Assembly: GCA_033725935.1 (NCBI GenBank) | Contig: MU867120.1 | Span: 151,846 to 215,845, forward strand | DNA: 64,000 nucleotides | Direction: 5' to 3' | Source: Cladorrhinum sp. PSN259 | Taxonomy: Eukaryota > Ascomycota > Sordariomycetes > Sordariales > Podosporaceae | Shown: positions 45,143-56,655 of the stretch, piece after piece | Layout: every line of letters begins with the position of its first letter | Position numbering within the stretch: the stretch's first letter is position 1 | The notes under the pieces: model-generated | Database searches by the model: none | What the model was told of the DNA's origin: nothing | What the model saw: only the letters and a program-made list of their open reading frames with translations | Program-made: the position numbers and the translations under genes

Positions 45143-48100
45143 ATAGTGTCTACGGATTGTTAAAGTTTCGAAAAAGAAAAATCATATGATGAATGAGCTT
45201 GATGGAGCTTCATGAGTGACGGAGTTGATGGAATTTGATTTCGATATTTATTAGCGGCATGACGCTGGAGGTTAGCAAACTGCAACATATAGTTTGAGGA
45301 CTGAGCCAATAGAGTAATAGAGTAATGGAACAATCTTTCTAAACTTTCAAGTCTCATTGTTAGCTGACTTTCCCTCCACGCTGGCATGACAAAGGGTGGC
45401 CTCCCATCCCCTGTTTTAGAGTTCAAGACATCATCACCCAGTCCGCGTGGCAGTCTGGTCAACAGAGGGAATATCGGCTCTTCACCACGATGCTGTGGAT
45501 ATCTTTTGAGTGTCCCCAAGTTCGATGTTGTTTTCGAGACCTTCTTGACCAGGAAATGGAGAACTCTAGAACTGCCGAGCTCGCATTTCTTGGAATAGAG
45601 GTTGTAGTACATGGAGGAGCATGCAGGTGTGCATGTTGGCGTTTCTGTTTCTCACGATGCCCTGGTCCCGCCAGTTCCGACACCCTCTCCACTCGCCTTG
45701 GAGGGGGAAAAGGGCATCGAGTCCCGACCAACTGGAAATGTTCCGAACAACAAAAAAGCAGATCCCGGTCGATTTCTGCATGTGTGATTCTCACTTGTCT
45801 CACTGCATGCGTGACAGGGACACAATCTGCACGTGGGATTATGTGATACTGACAAGGTAAGGATGACAAGGGAGAGGGGAGAAGAGAGGCTGCACCCCTG
45901 TGGCGTGCTTGTTGCGTCCGAGGCCAGTATGATTGCAAGCAAACCTGGAATGTTCCAGGTCGTCCCGGCCGGTTGTTCCTTGCATACATACCTACCATAC
46001 CCAGGCACCGTGGTACGCATCCCGAAAACCAGCTTATATCAGCCACGATTCATACCTTTTCTGGATAATTCATTTCCCCCCCTTTTCTCATTCTGTTATC
46101 TTTCATGATGCCCCGAAGACGGGAGATCCCAATATGTGGCGATGAATATCACTAATAATCGGGCTGACAGCAGCCTGAAGACCGATGATGGCCGTTGTGG
46201 TTGTTGGAGACGGGTAAGGACCGGGGTGTGTTGGGGTCAATAGTGGGTCGAACTGGGGGTCATCGAGGTTTCCTATCCGGTGAGCCGGGGTTGTTTGATG
46301 TCCACTCCGACATCGACCTCATCCAAACGCAGGTCGAACACGACGTCGTCTCCTTCACACATCTGGATGGTGTCACCAATTCAATGAGCCCACCAAAGCC
46401 CGGAAGGTACGTCAGTGCAGCCCGCAGTTACAATATCGGACTTCTACAGACAGACAACACCACCACGGCTGCAGTCAGTCGAGCCTGCATTCTGCATTTG
46501 CAACGTCGCGTGCCCGCTGTCCGCTCACACCAATCAATCCTACATGGCACTCACATGAAGAAAGGAGTTCGCACTGCTTGGTAAATTGATGCAGGACACC
46601 GAGGTTCAATTTACCAAGAAGCACCTATCAAAATAAAACGCTGCAATCTCCATTACACATCCCGCTTGCAACAAGGGCCTCTTATCATCTCCAGGGCTCC
46701 CCGGTCCCAATGCCCAGACCCGAGTGATCGCCTTATCAGCTAGCGTCATGCACGCCGTTGTTAGCGGCTCAGGGCATCCTCTCCTTTGGGCTCCCTGAGA
46801 TTTCCTGGGGACTGGGACACGCCTATTCCCTATTGGGAGAAAGTCACGAAAAGTTACACCACAGCCATTTGTACTGTACACTCCTCCTACGATGCTGCAC
46901 CACTATCACTTATTCAGGGAGCCGGGGAGATGTATTCTTCCGGATATCTGATGCGACCCTTGCGTACCTTTGGGGGTTAAGGACAGCACTCGACAAGACA
47001 CTCGAGATTGCTTGTATACCATCGATTGTCCAAAACGGCAACAGCGAGCGAGATGTGCGTTTCATATCACAGTCTGGACACTCGCATTCAATGGTCCCAC
47101 ATGCAAATGTGTGCGCAATTTCAGGGCTTGCCTTAGCAGACAGATAACCCCCCCCCCCCCCCGCAATCCCAACACGCCTACCATCCGATGTTTTGGACCA
47201 AGACTGGACGAGACTCTCTCAAGGGAACATGAGGGGACCTCCCTTGTGTAGATCCCGGATGATCTTGCCCTCTTCAGTTCATACTCAGACTATCTTTAAT
47301 TTTTCGCTGGGAACCTTCTCGTCTTGGGTTTGCCCAACTACTGTCCATCATCACTTTGTCATTCTTTTCTCTCCTTGACTTCCAAGACCCTCGACTACCC
47401 GTGGATGGCCGACAAGATTGAAGCGTTGCAGACTCGGCTGAGTTCAGAGATGCAGCACACCTGAATAGGCGAAGCGGGAAACAGACGAGCGTCAGCAGAA
47501 TAAAGGCACGAGAACCGCCACCCAAAGAAGAAATAAGCAAACAATTTCTCTATTCTCGTGATCGGGCCTTTTACCGCCATTGTTTTCTCTCCACTATGCT
47601 CTCAGCTATTGCTGCACGATTTTCGTGAATACCCGGTGTGTAAGTCTGTGCCCCAAAGTATAGGTTCCCGCGCGCACAATTTACTTGGGTTTCATGCATC
47701 GTATCCATCTTCATCGTAACCCTCAATAATAACAGGCGTATCATATAGAACCATCTCCTGCCAAAGTAGGAACCACCCGTTCGTCACCGAGACGAGACAG
47801 CGCCTTTCTTAACTGTCGACCGGTCCGACGATTCTCCTATTACGGGTTCTCCTCAGACGTCCTACGACCACGCCGTGTTCTCGCGCCCTGCGCCGTTGTC
47901 TGACATTTTACGGGTACGGCAGTTGAGCAAAAACATCTTCACCTTCATCGGCCCCCCTGCACCAACGGTCCGGTCCGTCATCCATCTTGTTAGAGTTGTT
48001 TGTCGGTGCCGCAGCCAGTTGATAAACTCATCAGCAAGCTACATATCAACCCACGTGCTACTATTATACCACTTATACTCTCTACAATAATCGTCCCAGT

Positions 48101-48165
48101 TATTGTTCAACCCGCCACAGCCTGATACTCGATAGCCTCGTTGAGGGCGAATAACAACAGCAAAC
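45143..48165. other. Intergenic, 3 kb, no gene seen
   Basis: Between two plus-strand genes. Open frames are short, overlapping and without domains. A 15-C tract sits at 47148-47162. It probably includes a long promoter and leader for the gene at 48166. Confidence 0.45.
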
Positions 48166-51100
48166 ATGTCCGGACGAAGCGCCATTGTGCGCAAGAAGAT
48201 TACAGAGACAAAGACAAGCGAAAGGCAAGGAGCTGGTAGAGGACGCGCCAAATCCACGGGGAGTTCAGATAATGCCACGATAAGTGACTTTCCAATGGGC
48301 TATATGCCTGCGATACGGCAGGAGAGGGACATCACGGGGGTGGCGACAACGAATGCACGATTCCTCAAATTCTCTGAGCACCCTCGAGAGGATGAGAGGT
48401 ATCCATATCGTCAAGGAAGCGGTGGCAGCCAGAGCGGATCTAGTGTGGACGGACGAAGAGATGGGGTGGGAATATCGAGCCACAACAGACCGCTAGATGA
48501 TTTCGCATACGCTCGTGCTAGGAGACCTGTCATTAAAACCGAGGATGTATCTGGTATTGAGAAATCAGGGTTGCGAAACAAACTTGACAAGAAGAGCGAC
48601 GAGGTTCGAAAGGGGCTGGTCAAGGCTTTGACATGGGGAAAGAAGGATAAAAAGGGCAATGCAGATAAGGCCCTTGACCTCAGGCCTCATTCAGCTGCAA
48701 CTGTGCGCCCGAACGGCGATCCGAACGATGGCTACGAAGCCGATATTTCGCCCACCCAGTATCAAAACCCACACCCAGGGGTTCCCTGGGATGACACTGG
48801 CATGCTTTCGCCGCCACCCTCGGCCAAGCTGCCTTCTGTTCCTGGAGCAGCAACCGCACCCTTTATCAAACGATGGATCGGTGCTGGAAGAGCACCTCAA
48901 CGATGGAACAAGTTGCGAAAGGACCCGGAACTGTGGGATCCAAATGGTGATGTTCTGGTCTTTTTTGGGCAAAAGGGACAATCTCCACGACCGGCTCCGT
49001 CCTTCCGGCTGTCCTCGCACGTTATCGAGGCCACGGAATCTCGGGTTCTCATTACGCTACTGCGTGAAGGATCGACCGAGGAGGACATTAACTTGCCACC
49101 GTCCCCTGTTGGCGCACCGCCCATGCTACAAAGGGGTCCTTATGGGCAACGTCTTGCGCCGGGAGGCTACGGTCGGGGTGGGCAACCGACCCCTCCAGTA
49201 TCCGAAGACTCTAATCACTGGGAAATGGATGGACAAATATCATACGAGATGTACTTCCCCACTCCACAACATCTGAACAGGAATGACCAGCTGCGACACC
49301 ACATTACCACCCGAAATGTGTTCGCTATGCTGTATCATGCTTCCATGGTCGGGCTATCGCTTTACCAAGGTTTATCTGATCTTCAGGCAAGACTGGAATC
49401 TTACATGCCGCCCGAGGCTGACAATGTGGGAACTATTCTCAACTACATCTCCGCTCGAGGGATTGATGACGTTCGTAATGATCCAGAGACGGCTGTGAGT
49501 CTCCTGGCATGGAGCGAAGGCAGCGAGGTCAGATGGGAAGAGGGCTGGCGGGAGAGCTTCCTCCACTGCGCAGGCATGTATCCCCGTCTCGAGACGTGTG
49601 CAGACTTTAAGCACGTCACGCCCATCACGCGAGCCTTGCTAGAACGAGCACATCTCGAAACACAGCTTCGTGTGCAAGCCGCCGAGGAACGGTTGGCCAA
49701 TTTTGAATACGGTGATCTCTGGCCAGCTTCCGTAGCAATCGCCGCCAATAGTACGGGACCCGGCACTTCTTCTCCAGCTAAAGCCGCTGCCGACAGATTG
49801 CAGAGGTTCTTCGTCAGTTACTATATTCGTGAATTCGGCTCCTGGCCTCCTCCTCCGCCTCAACAAGTCCCCGACCAACCCATTGGTGTGGCCCACAGTG
49901 ATGACGAGGAAGTAATGTGGCTCAGCCGAGCTGTTGCCCAACTACTACAAAAAGACTTTGGTGCTCTCTACGATTATCTGGTCAACCGCGACATCCTCTG
50001 GGATGTTTCTGAAGCCCGTTCGAGCCGAAAATGGATGATCGTCAGTTCATCCGGAAACCACGGCTTCGACGCAGACACAGAGGACTTGCCCATGACAGAC
50101 ATCCTCATCGAGTTTGACAACAAGAACCGGTTCCCTCATATCCCTCGACCATATCCCCTGGTACCGGAGTCCATTCCACCCTCCATTTCCCCATCCACTG
50201 CTCAGCCTTCGTCTGGAAGATTCAAGCAGAAGAAAACGGGACCAACCAGTACCACCAAAACCGGCGCTTTGGATCGTCGTATCCAGCTAGCTTATACCGA
50301 ATCGACAAACCTCTGCATGCTCGGCTCAGACTTTACACATTCCGCTCTAATCGACGCATTTGCCAAGTTTGAGAAAACTGACTGCATAGCTCAACTCGAT
50401 CCCTCACTTGCTCGTCGTGGGCGCTGGGTACTCATCTACGGAATTCTCCAAACGCTCGCTTCCGTTTCTGTAGACGCACCGAACGTACGGTATCGAGACG
50501 ACGTTTCGTACCATCTTTCTCCCCGTCTCAAGGGCGCAAAGTTACCACCCTGGAAGACAGGAAACCATCGCCAAGTAAATCCATACGACGAAGCAGCGCA
50601 CGAACTGTCGCACTGCTGGCTTGCTCCCAGGACGTGGATGAATAGTGCTTCCAATTCTGGGGCGGACAGTTCAGCAGGCGAGGAAGGTGGCGTGTATGGA
50701 TATGGTAGCGTAGGAGGGGGGAGGTATAATTTCCCCATTCCTCGAGGAACGCCGCCTGCTAGCTTGTTTAGATCGAATCACTCGGTGAGGAGTAATAGTA
50801 GTCGGGCACCCTCAGTAGCAGGCGGTGGGTACTCTGCTGCTCCTTCTGTTGTTGGTTCGGGTTCGGCATCGGCTGGGTATGCGGAAAGCGATGCGGGCTC
50901 CAGAAGGCTGGGAAGTAGTGGTAGGAGGAGGGAAGCCGTAAGAGGGGGAGGACATTTCGAGACTCTGGATGAGATGGGCTGGGCGGCTAGGGGACAAACT
51001 TATGCATTTAATTACGGCAATAATGGGAATGGGAATGGTGGGGGGGATGATAAGGGGTTGATGGATGATGGACGGAGTTTCATGACTGCTTATAGTCGGG

Positions 51101-51252
51101 TCCCAACGGGACAACAAAGGGATAGGAGTGTTGTTAGGGGTGCAGGGGGGAGTAGGAGGGGGATGGTGGATGATGTTGATGCTGGACCGCCTTTGATTAG
51201 GGATTTTGATGAGTTAGATGATGTTATTGATGATCATGCGCATGCGCCTTGA
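48166..51252 (+). CDS. Conserved protein of unknown function, 1,028 aa
   Basis: Unrecognised function. One exon, with ATG in a favourable context (AACATGTC). The N-terminal 220 residues are basic and disordered, with a Lys-rich stretch (LTWGKKDKKGNADK). A folded middle runs from about 225 to 850: FIKRWIGAGRAPQRWNKLRK, DPELWDPNGDVLVFFGQK and EMYFPTPQHLNRNDQLRHH, then a helical region (RNVFAMLYHASMVGLSLYQG), and near 740-800 LCMLGSDFTHSALIDAF and RRGRWVLIYGILQTLASVSVD. The last 180 residues are Gly/Ser/Arg-rich, ending acidic (DELDDVIDDH). I see no membrane segment or catalytic motif. The type of sequence suggests a widespread family of filamentous ascomycetes, which I infer rather than know. 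Confidence 0.85.
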   Translation: MSGRSAIVRKKITETKTSERQGAGRGRAKSTGSSDNATISDFPMGYMPAIRQERDITGVATTNARFLKFSEHPREDERYPYRQGSGGSQSGSSVDGRRDGVGISSHNRPLDDFAYARARRPVIKTEDVSGIEKSGLRNKLDKKSDEVRKGLVKALTWGKKDKKGNADKALDLRPHSAATVRPNGDPNDGYEADISPTQYQNPHPGVPWDDTGMLSPPPSAKLPSVPGAATAPFIKRWIGAGRAPQRWNKLRKDPELWDPNGDVLVFFGQKGQSPRPAPSFRLSSHVIEATESRVLITLLREGSTEEDINLPPSPVGAPPMLQRGPYGQRLAPGGYGRGGQPTPPVSEDSNHWEMDGQISYEMYFPTPQHLNRNDQLRHHITTRNVFAMLYHASMVGLSLYQGLSDLQARLESYMPPEADNVGTILNYISARGIDDVRNDPETAVSLLAWSEGSEVRWEEGWRESFLHCAGMYPRLETCADFKHVTPITRALLERAHLETQLRVQAAEERLANFEYGDLWPASVAIAANSTGPGTSSPAKAAADRLQRFFVSYYIREFGSWPPPPPQQVPDQPIGVAHSDDEEVMWLSRAVAQLLQKDFGALYDYLVNRDILWDVSEARSSRKWMIVSSSGNHGFDADTEDLPMTDILIEFDNKNRFPHIPRPYPLVPESIPPSISPSTAQPSSGRFKQKKTGPTSTTKTGALDRRIQLAYTESTNLCMLGSDFTHSALIDAFAKFEKTDCIAQLDPSLARRGRWVLIYGILQTLASVSVDAPNVRYRDDVSYHLSPRLKGAKLPPWKTGNHRQVNPYDEAAHELSHCWLAPRTWMNSASNSGADSSAGEEGGVYGYGSVGGGRYNFPIPRGTPPASLFRSNHSVRSNSSRAPSVAGGGYSAAPSVVGSGSASAGYAESDAGSRRLGSSGRRREAVRGGGHFETLDEMGWAARGQTYAFNYGNNGNGNGGGDDKGLMDDGRSFMTAYSRVPTGQQRDRSVVRGAGGSRRGMVDDVDAGPPLIRDFDELDDVIDDHAHAP

Positions 51253-51824
51253 TGAGTGGTTGTGGGATAAAAGGGGGGGAAGGAATATGGAATATGGGAT
51301 ATGGGATAGGTTGGGTGATGTATAGTATCTTGTTATTAGTGACGGGAAGGACAATTGGGATGGATGGGATTATCTAAGGAAGCGAGAACGATGGTTCTGG
51401 TTGGCTTGAGAAGCCGGGCTGCTTAAAGTGGAAGCATGTTGACACCGAGAGGACAAAGGTCTGGATTCAGGGGAGGTTTGTAGTCAGCACAGATTCAGGG
51501 ACTTGAATGTTTTATCATCGTTGCTCCAATTTCGTTTATCATTTGCATCCTGAACCGCATTGCTGCTTCAAAGTTTCGTGATTTGTTGCTTGTTTACTTC
51601 CAAGTCATCGCTAGCTAACTGAAGACGTCAGGTGTTTTCCCCAATCTATCTCTCTAAGCTCCAAGCCAAAAAAAAAAATATCCACCGCAAGTCAACACAG
51701 ATGTCATGAACGTCATTAACCGTTTCATATCCACAATATCCCACATCATCATATACAAGTTCCGGCACAAAGAAATCCCCAGTGGCTCAAATATACCACC
51801 ACCAGTCAGTCGCGTTCCATCCAC
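51253..51824. other. Intergenic between convergent genes
   Basis: A 572 nt spacer between the 1,028-aa protein gene and the MARVEL gene. No gene is seen. Confidence 0.5.
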
Positions 51825-52496
51825 TTAGACATAGGCCCTAGAATGGCTATGGCTGCTCCTCCTGCTTCCACCCCGAGATCTAGAGTGGCTTCTCCGCCTC
51901 TCCACATACCTAACCTCCTCCTTCTCGACATGCCCGCCGTGAACCAAAGCCATGATGCCCGAAAAGAAGAAGAAAATCACATTCATGATTCCCAGAGCAA
52001 AACAAGCCTTCAGCATCGCGCAGCTCTTGCTGATACTGACCTGCCACCCGCCCGCGGCAGTCACCGAGCCAAAGTCGCCGAACCTGACGCTGTAGCTCCT
52101 GTCGCTCCGATCTATGCTCGAACAGTCGGCCTTGGCGATGAAGCGCAGGTAGTAGACGCCTGCGATCAAGGCGCCGAAGATGCAGAGGTCGACGAAGCCT
52201 ACGAAGCGCGCGTTGGAGGAGGATCGGTGGTAGGAGAACAAGGTGACGATTGCCCAGGCCAGGGCGAGGACGGAGGTGATGAACAGGATGAGGATGTAGG
52301 TCGGCGTCAGCTGGTTGGCTTCGACGTAGATGTGGACGAAGTAGGCTAGCATGCCCATTATTGGGATCTGGAGGGGGGGGCAGGAAGCGTTAGTGGGCGA
52401 TTTGCAATGTGAAAGGTGCAGGTGGGGCAGAAAAACACGTACGAGAGTGACGATTTCAAAAAAGCGCTGGAGCGCGAATGAGATTGCGAAGAGCAT
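51825..52496 (-). CDS. MARVEL-domain four-pass membrane protein
   Basis: Small membrane protein with a MARVEL-like fold, a group linked to membrane domains and vesicle traffic. Two exons (52496-52443, 52367-51825; 75 nt intron, phase 0) give 198 residues. Four hydrophobic segments are visible: IPIMGMLAYFVHIYVEA preceded by the first exon's FALQRFFEIVTL, ILILFITSVLALAWAIVTLF, FVGFVDLCIFGALIAGVYYL, and ALGIMNVIFFFFSGIMAL. A soluble loop with Cys lies between segments three and four. The tail is Arg/Ser/His-rich (RRRSHSRSRGGSRRSSHSH) and cytosolic by the positive-inside rule. The exact role is unknown. Confidence 0.82.
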   Translation of the reverse strand: MLFAISFALQRFFEIVTLVRVFLPHLHLSHCKSPTNASCPPLQIPIMGMLAYFVHIYVEANQLTPTYILILFITSVLALAWAIVTLFSYHRSSSNARFVGFVDLCIFGALIAGVYYLRFIAKADCSSIDRSDRSYSVRFGDFGSVTAAGGWQVSISKSCAMLKACFALGIMNVIFFFFSGIMALVHGGHVEKEEVRYVERRRSHSRSRGGSRRSSHSHSRAYV

Positions 52497-54205
52497 TTTG
52501 GATTTGTTGGGGCGCGCGAATGCGCGGGAAGTTTGGTGGAGTTTTGTTGTGTGATTTGAGGGATTTGGAAGGGCAAAATGCGATGATGCGCAAGGCGATG
52601 GAAGTTGGAGTTGGGAATGGAAATCCGGCGCGCGCGCACGGTCGAGGGGAATTTATTCGACGGGAGCTTGCAGGATGCGAGGATTGGTTCCGAGCTGCCT
52701 TGTTTGGACCTGCTGTGTATGTTCCCGTGCCCGACTGCTTGCTGTGCGTCGCCGCCGTCAGATTGGTCGCCCTTGTTTGATCGGTTCGGTCGCTCGCAGG
52801 TAGCGTAGGAACCTTGTTGCCGTGGTCGTCGCGAACTATTTCTCGAACAATAGGACCCCTATGACGTCCTTTTTTTTTCTCGAGCAAAGGAATGATATGC
52901 GATTGACCCGTTCCCGTTGTCGCGAACTGGTCCCGCGGGAGTGGTTCAAGTGGGGTTGGAAGAGCAAGCACACTGGCGTGCAGGAAAACCCGGGGAAACG
53001 TTGGAAATGTTTTGAGACGCAGAAACTGTTCCAGATCTCTTGCGTAACTGGTACTCGGTATCCGTAGATATAGAGAAGAAAGAGCAACCCTGACCGACAA
53101 TTTGATCTCTGGGCAGCCAGCACAGCAGCAGATCACATCTTCTTTTAATCCTCACCGCAGAGAAATGCTGGGGGCTGGTAGCCAATAGGGATCACCCTTG
53201 CTGTTTGGCCGCCCACGCCGCCCTACGGTTCCACATTTGACACCATTTTTAGTGTAAGTTTCCAAAATCCCAGTGGCTGGTCCCTGATCTGATCTTTAAC
53301 AGGCCAAAAGTTCAATTCAGATTGCTTGCAGGTGTTCCTGGAAAAGGGACAATGAGACCCTGAGTCCCAGTCTTTGCATCTGCATCGCGATCTTCAACAC
53401 GCCAAGCAACATGATGTGCGAGCGCGACTCGTGTCCAGATTGTGGATTTGATCTGGTCAGCTTGTCGCGGCAGTAAACTGGAAAAAGAGACTCAGCTCAG
53501 ATCCATGGGCATATTCCCCTGAACGGCGGACTCGGTCTCTTTATTGTCCATGACGCTCATTCTCAATGCTGTCGCAGAAACGCCCTCGAGTCTGCCATTG
53601 AGCTGGTGACGTATCGGTTACAAGGATCATGCAGGGGTCCGGAGGGGACCGATGTCGGGCAGCAACAGCTTCATCCAGCTGAGGTTGCACATTGCACAAT
53701 GGCATGTTGGCGAGGAAAATGGGAAGAGCACAACAGTTCGAGGCCAATTTCTGGGCCGTTCAGGACGACGAGCTCTTTCATATGAACTCCTCGGATCTAG
53801 CCATTGTCATGGCTGGGTCGCGCATTCAAGAGACCCCTGATGCATCACCACCACCACGCTCCAGTGCGGCCAATCATCTGTATTCTCAACTTCGACCCCC
53901 CTGCCCATCGATTGTGCCTATGGACCAAACCGCCATGGACAATAATTTGGTGTATGGACAAAAAGCTGTCGTCGAGACAAAATGCACACACTACCTCTGC
54001 AACAACAGGGGCTTCGTCCGTTGGATGGACAATCCGGGGTTGCCCTTAATATTGGGTAAAACCTGCCACTTCGGACGCCTTGTGTGTTTCCATCTTCTCG
54101 TTCATCATCGTCTTACCCGAAGCCTTGCCAGCCTTGCCCTCCACGACGCACCACTGAAGCAGTCGCCGCCGCCCACCTTTGCCGCTGGCATTGTCGCCTG
54201 TTACC
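52497..54205. other. Divergent intergenic region with a possible exon
   Basis: About 1.7 kb between the MARVEL gene (minus) and the first C2H2 gene (plus). An ATG frame from 53704 to about 54000 (MLARKMGRAQQFEANFW, then DDELFHMNSSDLAIVMAGS) looks somewhat protein-like and could be an upstream exon, but I could not join it in phase. Confidence 0.4.
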
Positions 54206-55216
54206 ATGACGTCCAGCTCCACGAACCATGCCACACATGGACGCCTTCAAGTTGATAACCAGGGTCAAGGGGTTGCCCCTCCTCGTGAATACCACGTCTC
54301 TGCCTTCCTCGCTGATCCTGATGCGCCCCGTTATTACTCTGGATCATCTCAGACGACCCAATCCGAATTATCTGGACACCACAGTCCAAACCGCCGTTCT
54401 GCTTACGATCGCAACTACGACGACGGCCACAACGACGACGAGCTCCCAGACTTCTCAAAACCATGGGACCAACATCCCCCGGTGTATTTCCGTTCCTTTT
54501 CGTACGGGCAGCAGTACAACGCCATAGACAGTGCACCGGGCAGCGGGCCATATCAAGAGAACACCGACTACTACCGGAGCTTGCTTTACCCCCCGAGCAC
54601 TGCTACCTCTGGCGGAACCACCCAGTTTCCTGAGCGCTTTTTCGAAGATGACGGGATGGATTATCTGCACCTCGGAGGGATGCCAAATCATCCGACAGAC
54701 TTTATCGGCGTAGGAGCCTTTGTTGCGGACTCTATCGCTCAACCCATCCATCAAGTTCGCATCAATGCTGCCCCCCAAGTGGTAAGGACAATTCCCAAGT
54801 TGGCCCCCGTCCATTTGCCCGGCACATCATATTGACATGTCATAAAGACTTTGCCTAGAACCAGCGAACAGCGGCCGAGTTCCAATTCGGCCAACGATGA
54901 GGTCCCGACAATGCCGACTCCCACCGCCCCCTCCCCTGTCCGGCAGACCTTCCCTCTGCACCTGAGGAGTCCGGGAACGAGGACTACGCTTTACACTTGT
55001 ACCGAGCCCGGTTGTGGCAAGTTCTATAAGAGCGCTTCCGGCTTCTCGAAACACAAAATGAAGCATTTGCGCATAATTGTTCGGTGTGGGCATCCGGGCT
55101 GCAACTATGAGAGCTATCGAACGGATCAAACGAGGGTGCACTTTAAGAAGACCCACCCAAGGGTTAATGTGCCACTTCACTTGGAACGCAAAACGAGGGG
55201 GAAGACACAACGCTAG
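54206..55216 (+). CDS. C2H2 zinc-finger protein A
   Basis: Probable nuclear DNA-binding protein. Two exons (54206-54781, 54872-55216) join through a 90 nt intron with a GTAAGG donor and acceptor after GAACAG, phase 0, giving 306 residues. A nearer acceptor at CCTAG would break the frame. The first 190 residues are polar, rich in Tyr, Asp, Pro and His, and fit no domain. The C-terminal third has two C2H2 fingers: CTEPGC..HKMKH (C-x4-C-x12-H-x3-H) and CGHPGC..HFKKTH (C-x4-C-x12-H-x4-H). A basic tail (ERKTRGKTQR) follows. The start at 54206 has an ACC context. A second two-finger gene lies 1.4 kb downstream on the same strand. Confidence 0.78.
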
Positions 55217-56655
55217 TAATGACGGCATCAGCTACTTACCGGTCCAAAAAAGACCGGGCCAGCTACCGGACTTTTACTCGTGCCTATACAATAGCATCTC
55301 TCTGCATATGTGCCACTCGATCAACTTTTGCCAGTCATCATCTAGACTTCCTGCCATGCTTTGGAACACCATGCATATTCTCTCTTCTAGACAGGTTTCT
55401 GGGTATGGAATGACGTTTTCTTGTGGTGGCATATGGAACGAGCATCTGTACTTTCTAGTCTTTTTTTGGCTCTTACTTTTCCTACTACCTGTCTTGCCTC
55501 AATCTTTCTTTCTGTGCCATCTTTCTTATTTTGTCTACACATTTTCACTGGAGTCCACAGAACGGAAGGCGGAAACAGAAAACTATACATGAGAACGAAA
55601 AGGATGGTCAAAAAGTCCACTTGGTTATTATGAACACACGACACGCATCATACATATTTGACGGTCAACATTTTTTGGTTACTCAGGGCTTGTCAAGGGT
55701 ATATAAGGGGCACAATTATGACCACGGTGGATACACGGATGATCTTTGCGCTGGTATTCTGTATGGGTTGTTCTTGAGGGTTTGTAGGGACTCGCATTGT
55801 TTTTTGGCTTTTCTTCCCTGTTTGTTCAATTTCCCTTTTTCTTCTCCTTGCATCAAGGCTTCAGACACAGCGATATTCTTCTACTCTCATCTTCTTTTTC
55901 TTGGCTGGCGGTCGGAACAAGATCAGCACAGATCTCCTATGGATTGGTTGAGACTATAGATACCTACCATCCCATGGATATAGTACAGAGATACCCCTTA
56001 CTTAATAGCAAGTGAACACACCATGGCATCCCAAGTCAATGCATGTATTTACATGACGCGTCACCAACACCAGAGTTGGGAGCAGATCTGACGCTCGCCA
56101 AGCTTACTAGATGAAGGCGACTCCCGGTATCTTGGTCCCATGTTCTCGCGCCAAAGCATGTATACACAAGTTATTATTACTATTCAACATGTTTCCCCCG
56201 AGTAGCACAAGAACGTGAATTAGGGTACACAACTCAACTTGAAGTTCTGCTCCACTACGTACTACAGGACGGCCCGGCTCATGGTGTTCTGGGGATTCAG
56301 TGTAAACTTGAGCCTCAGAGATCCGGATACACGATGAGTTCTGTGCGGTCAAGCAGGTTCTTACCCTTGACACCAATTTGGCTCTCGGCAAACCTGCTCT
56401 AACGCAATCGGGACATGCCGCCTACTAGAGTACAATGGGATTAGCTGTGCAACGATACTCGAGCGGTTTCGTGCTTCGGTGGACATTTGGGCAGAATCGT
56501 CAAAGCTGATATCTGTGTCTCTTCCTGGTTTGTTTTAGTCCACACTCATCACACGATTCTACCAAAAACCGTCAAACAATGGCCTTGACTTGACAACAAG
56601 TTGCCAAACTCACAGTCCCTACCTACGCATTAAATCAGCATTGTCAACTGCAACA
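55217..56655. other. Intergenic between two C2H2 genes
   Basis: About 1.4 kb on the plus strand, partly pyrimidine-rich, with a TATA-like TATATAAG at about 55698. No convincing gene is seen. Confidence 0.45.

Noticed and set aside
45459..46046. 195-codon minus-strand frame in the 45-48 kb spacer
   Set aside because: There is no domain, no good start context and composition like random translation; other frames over the same bases are equally open.
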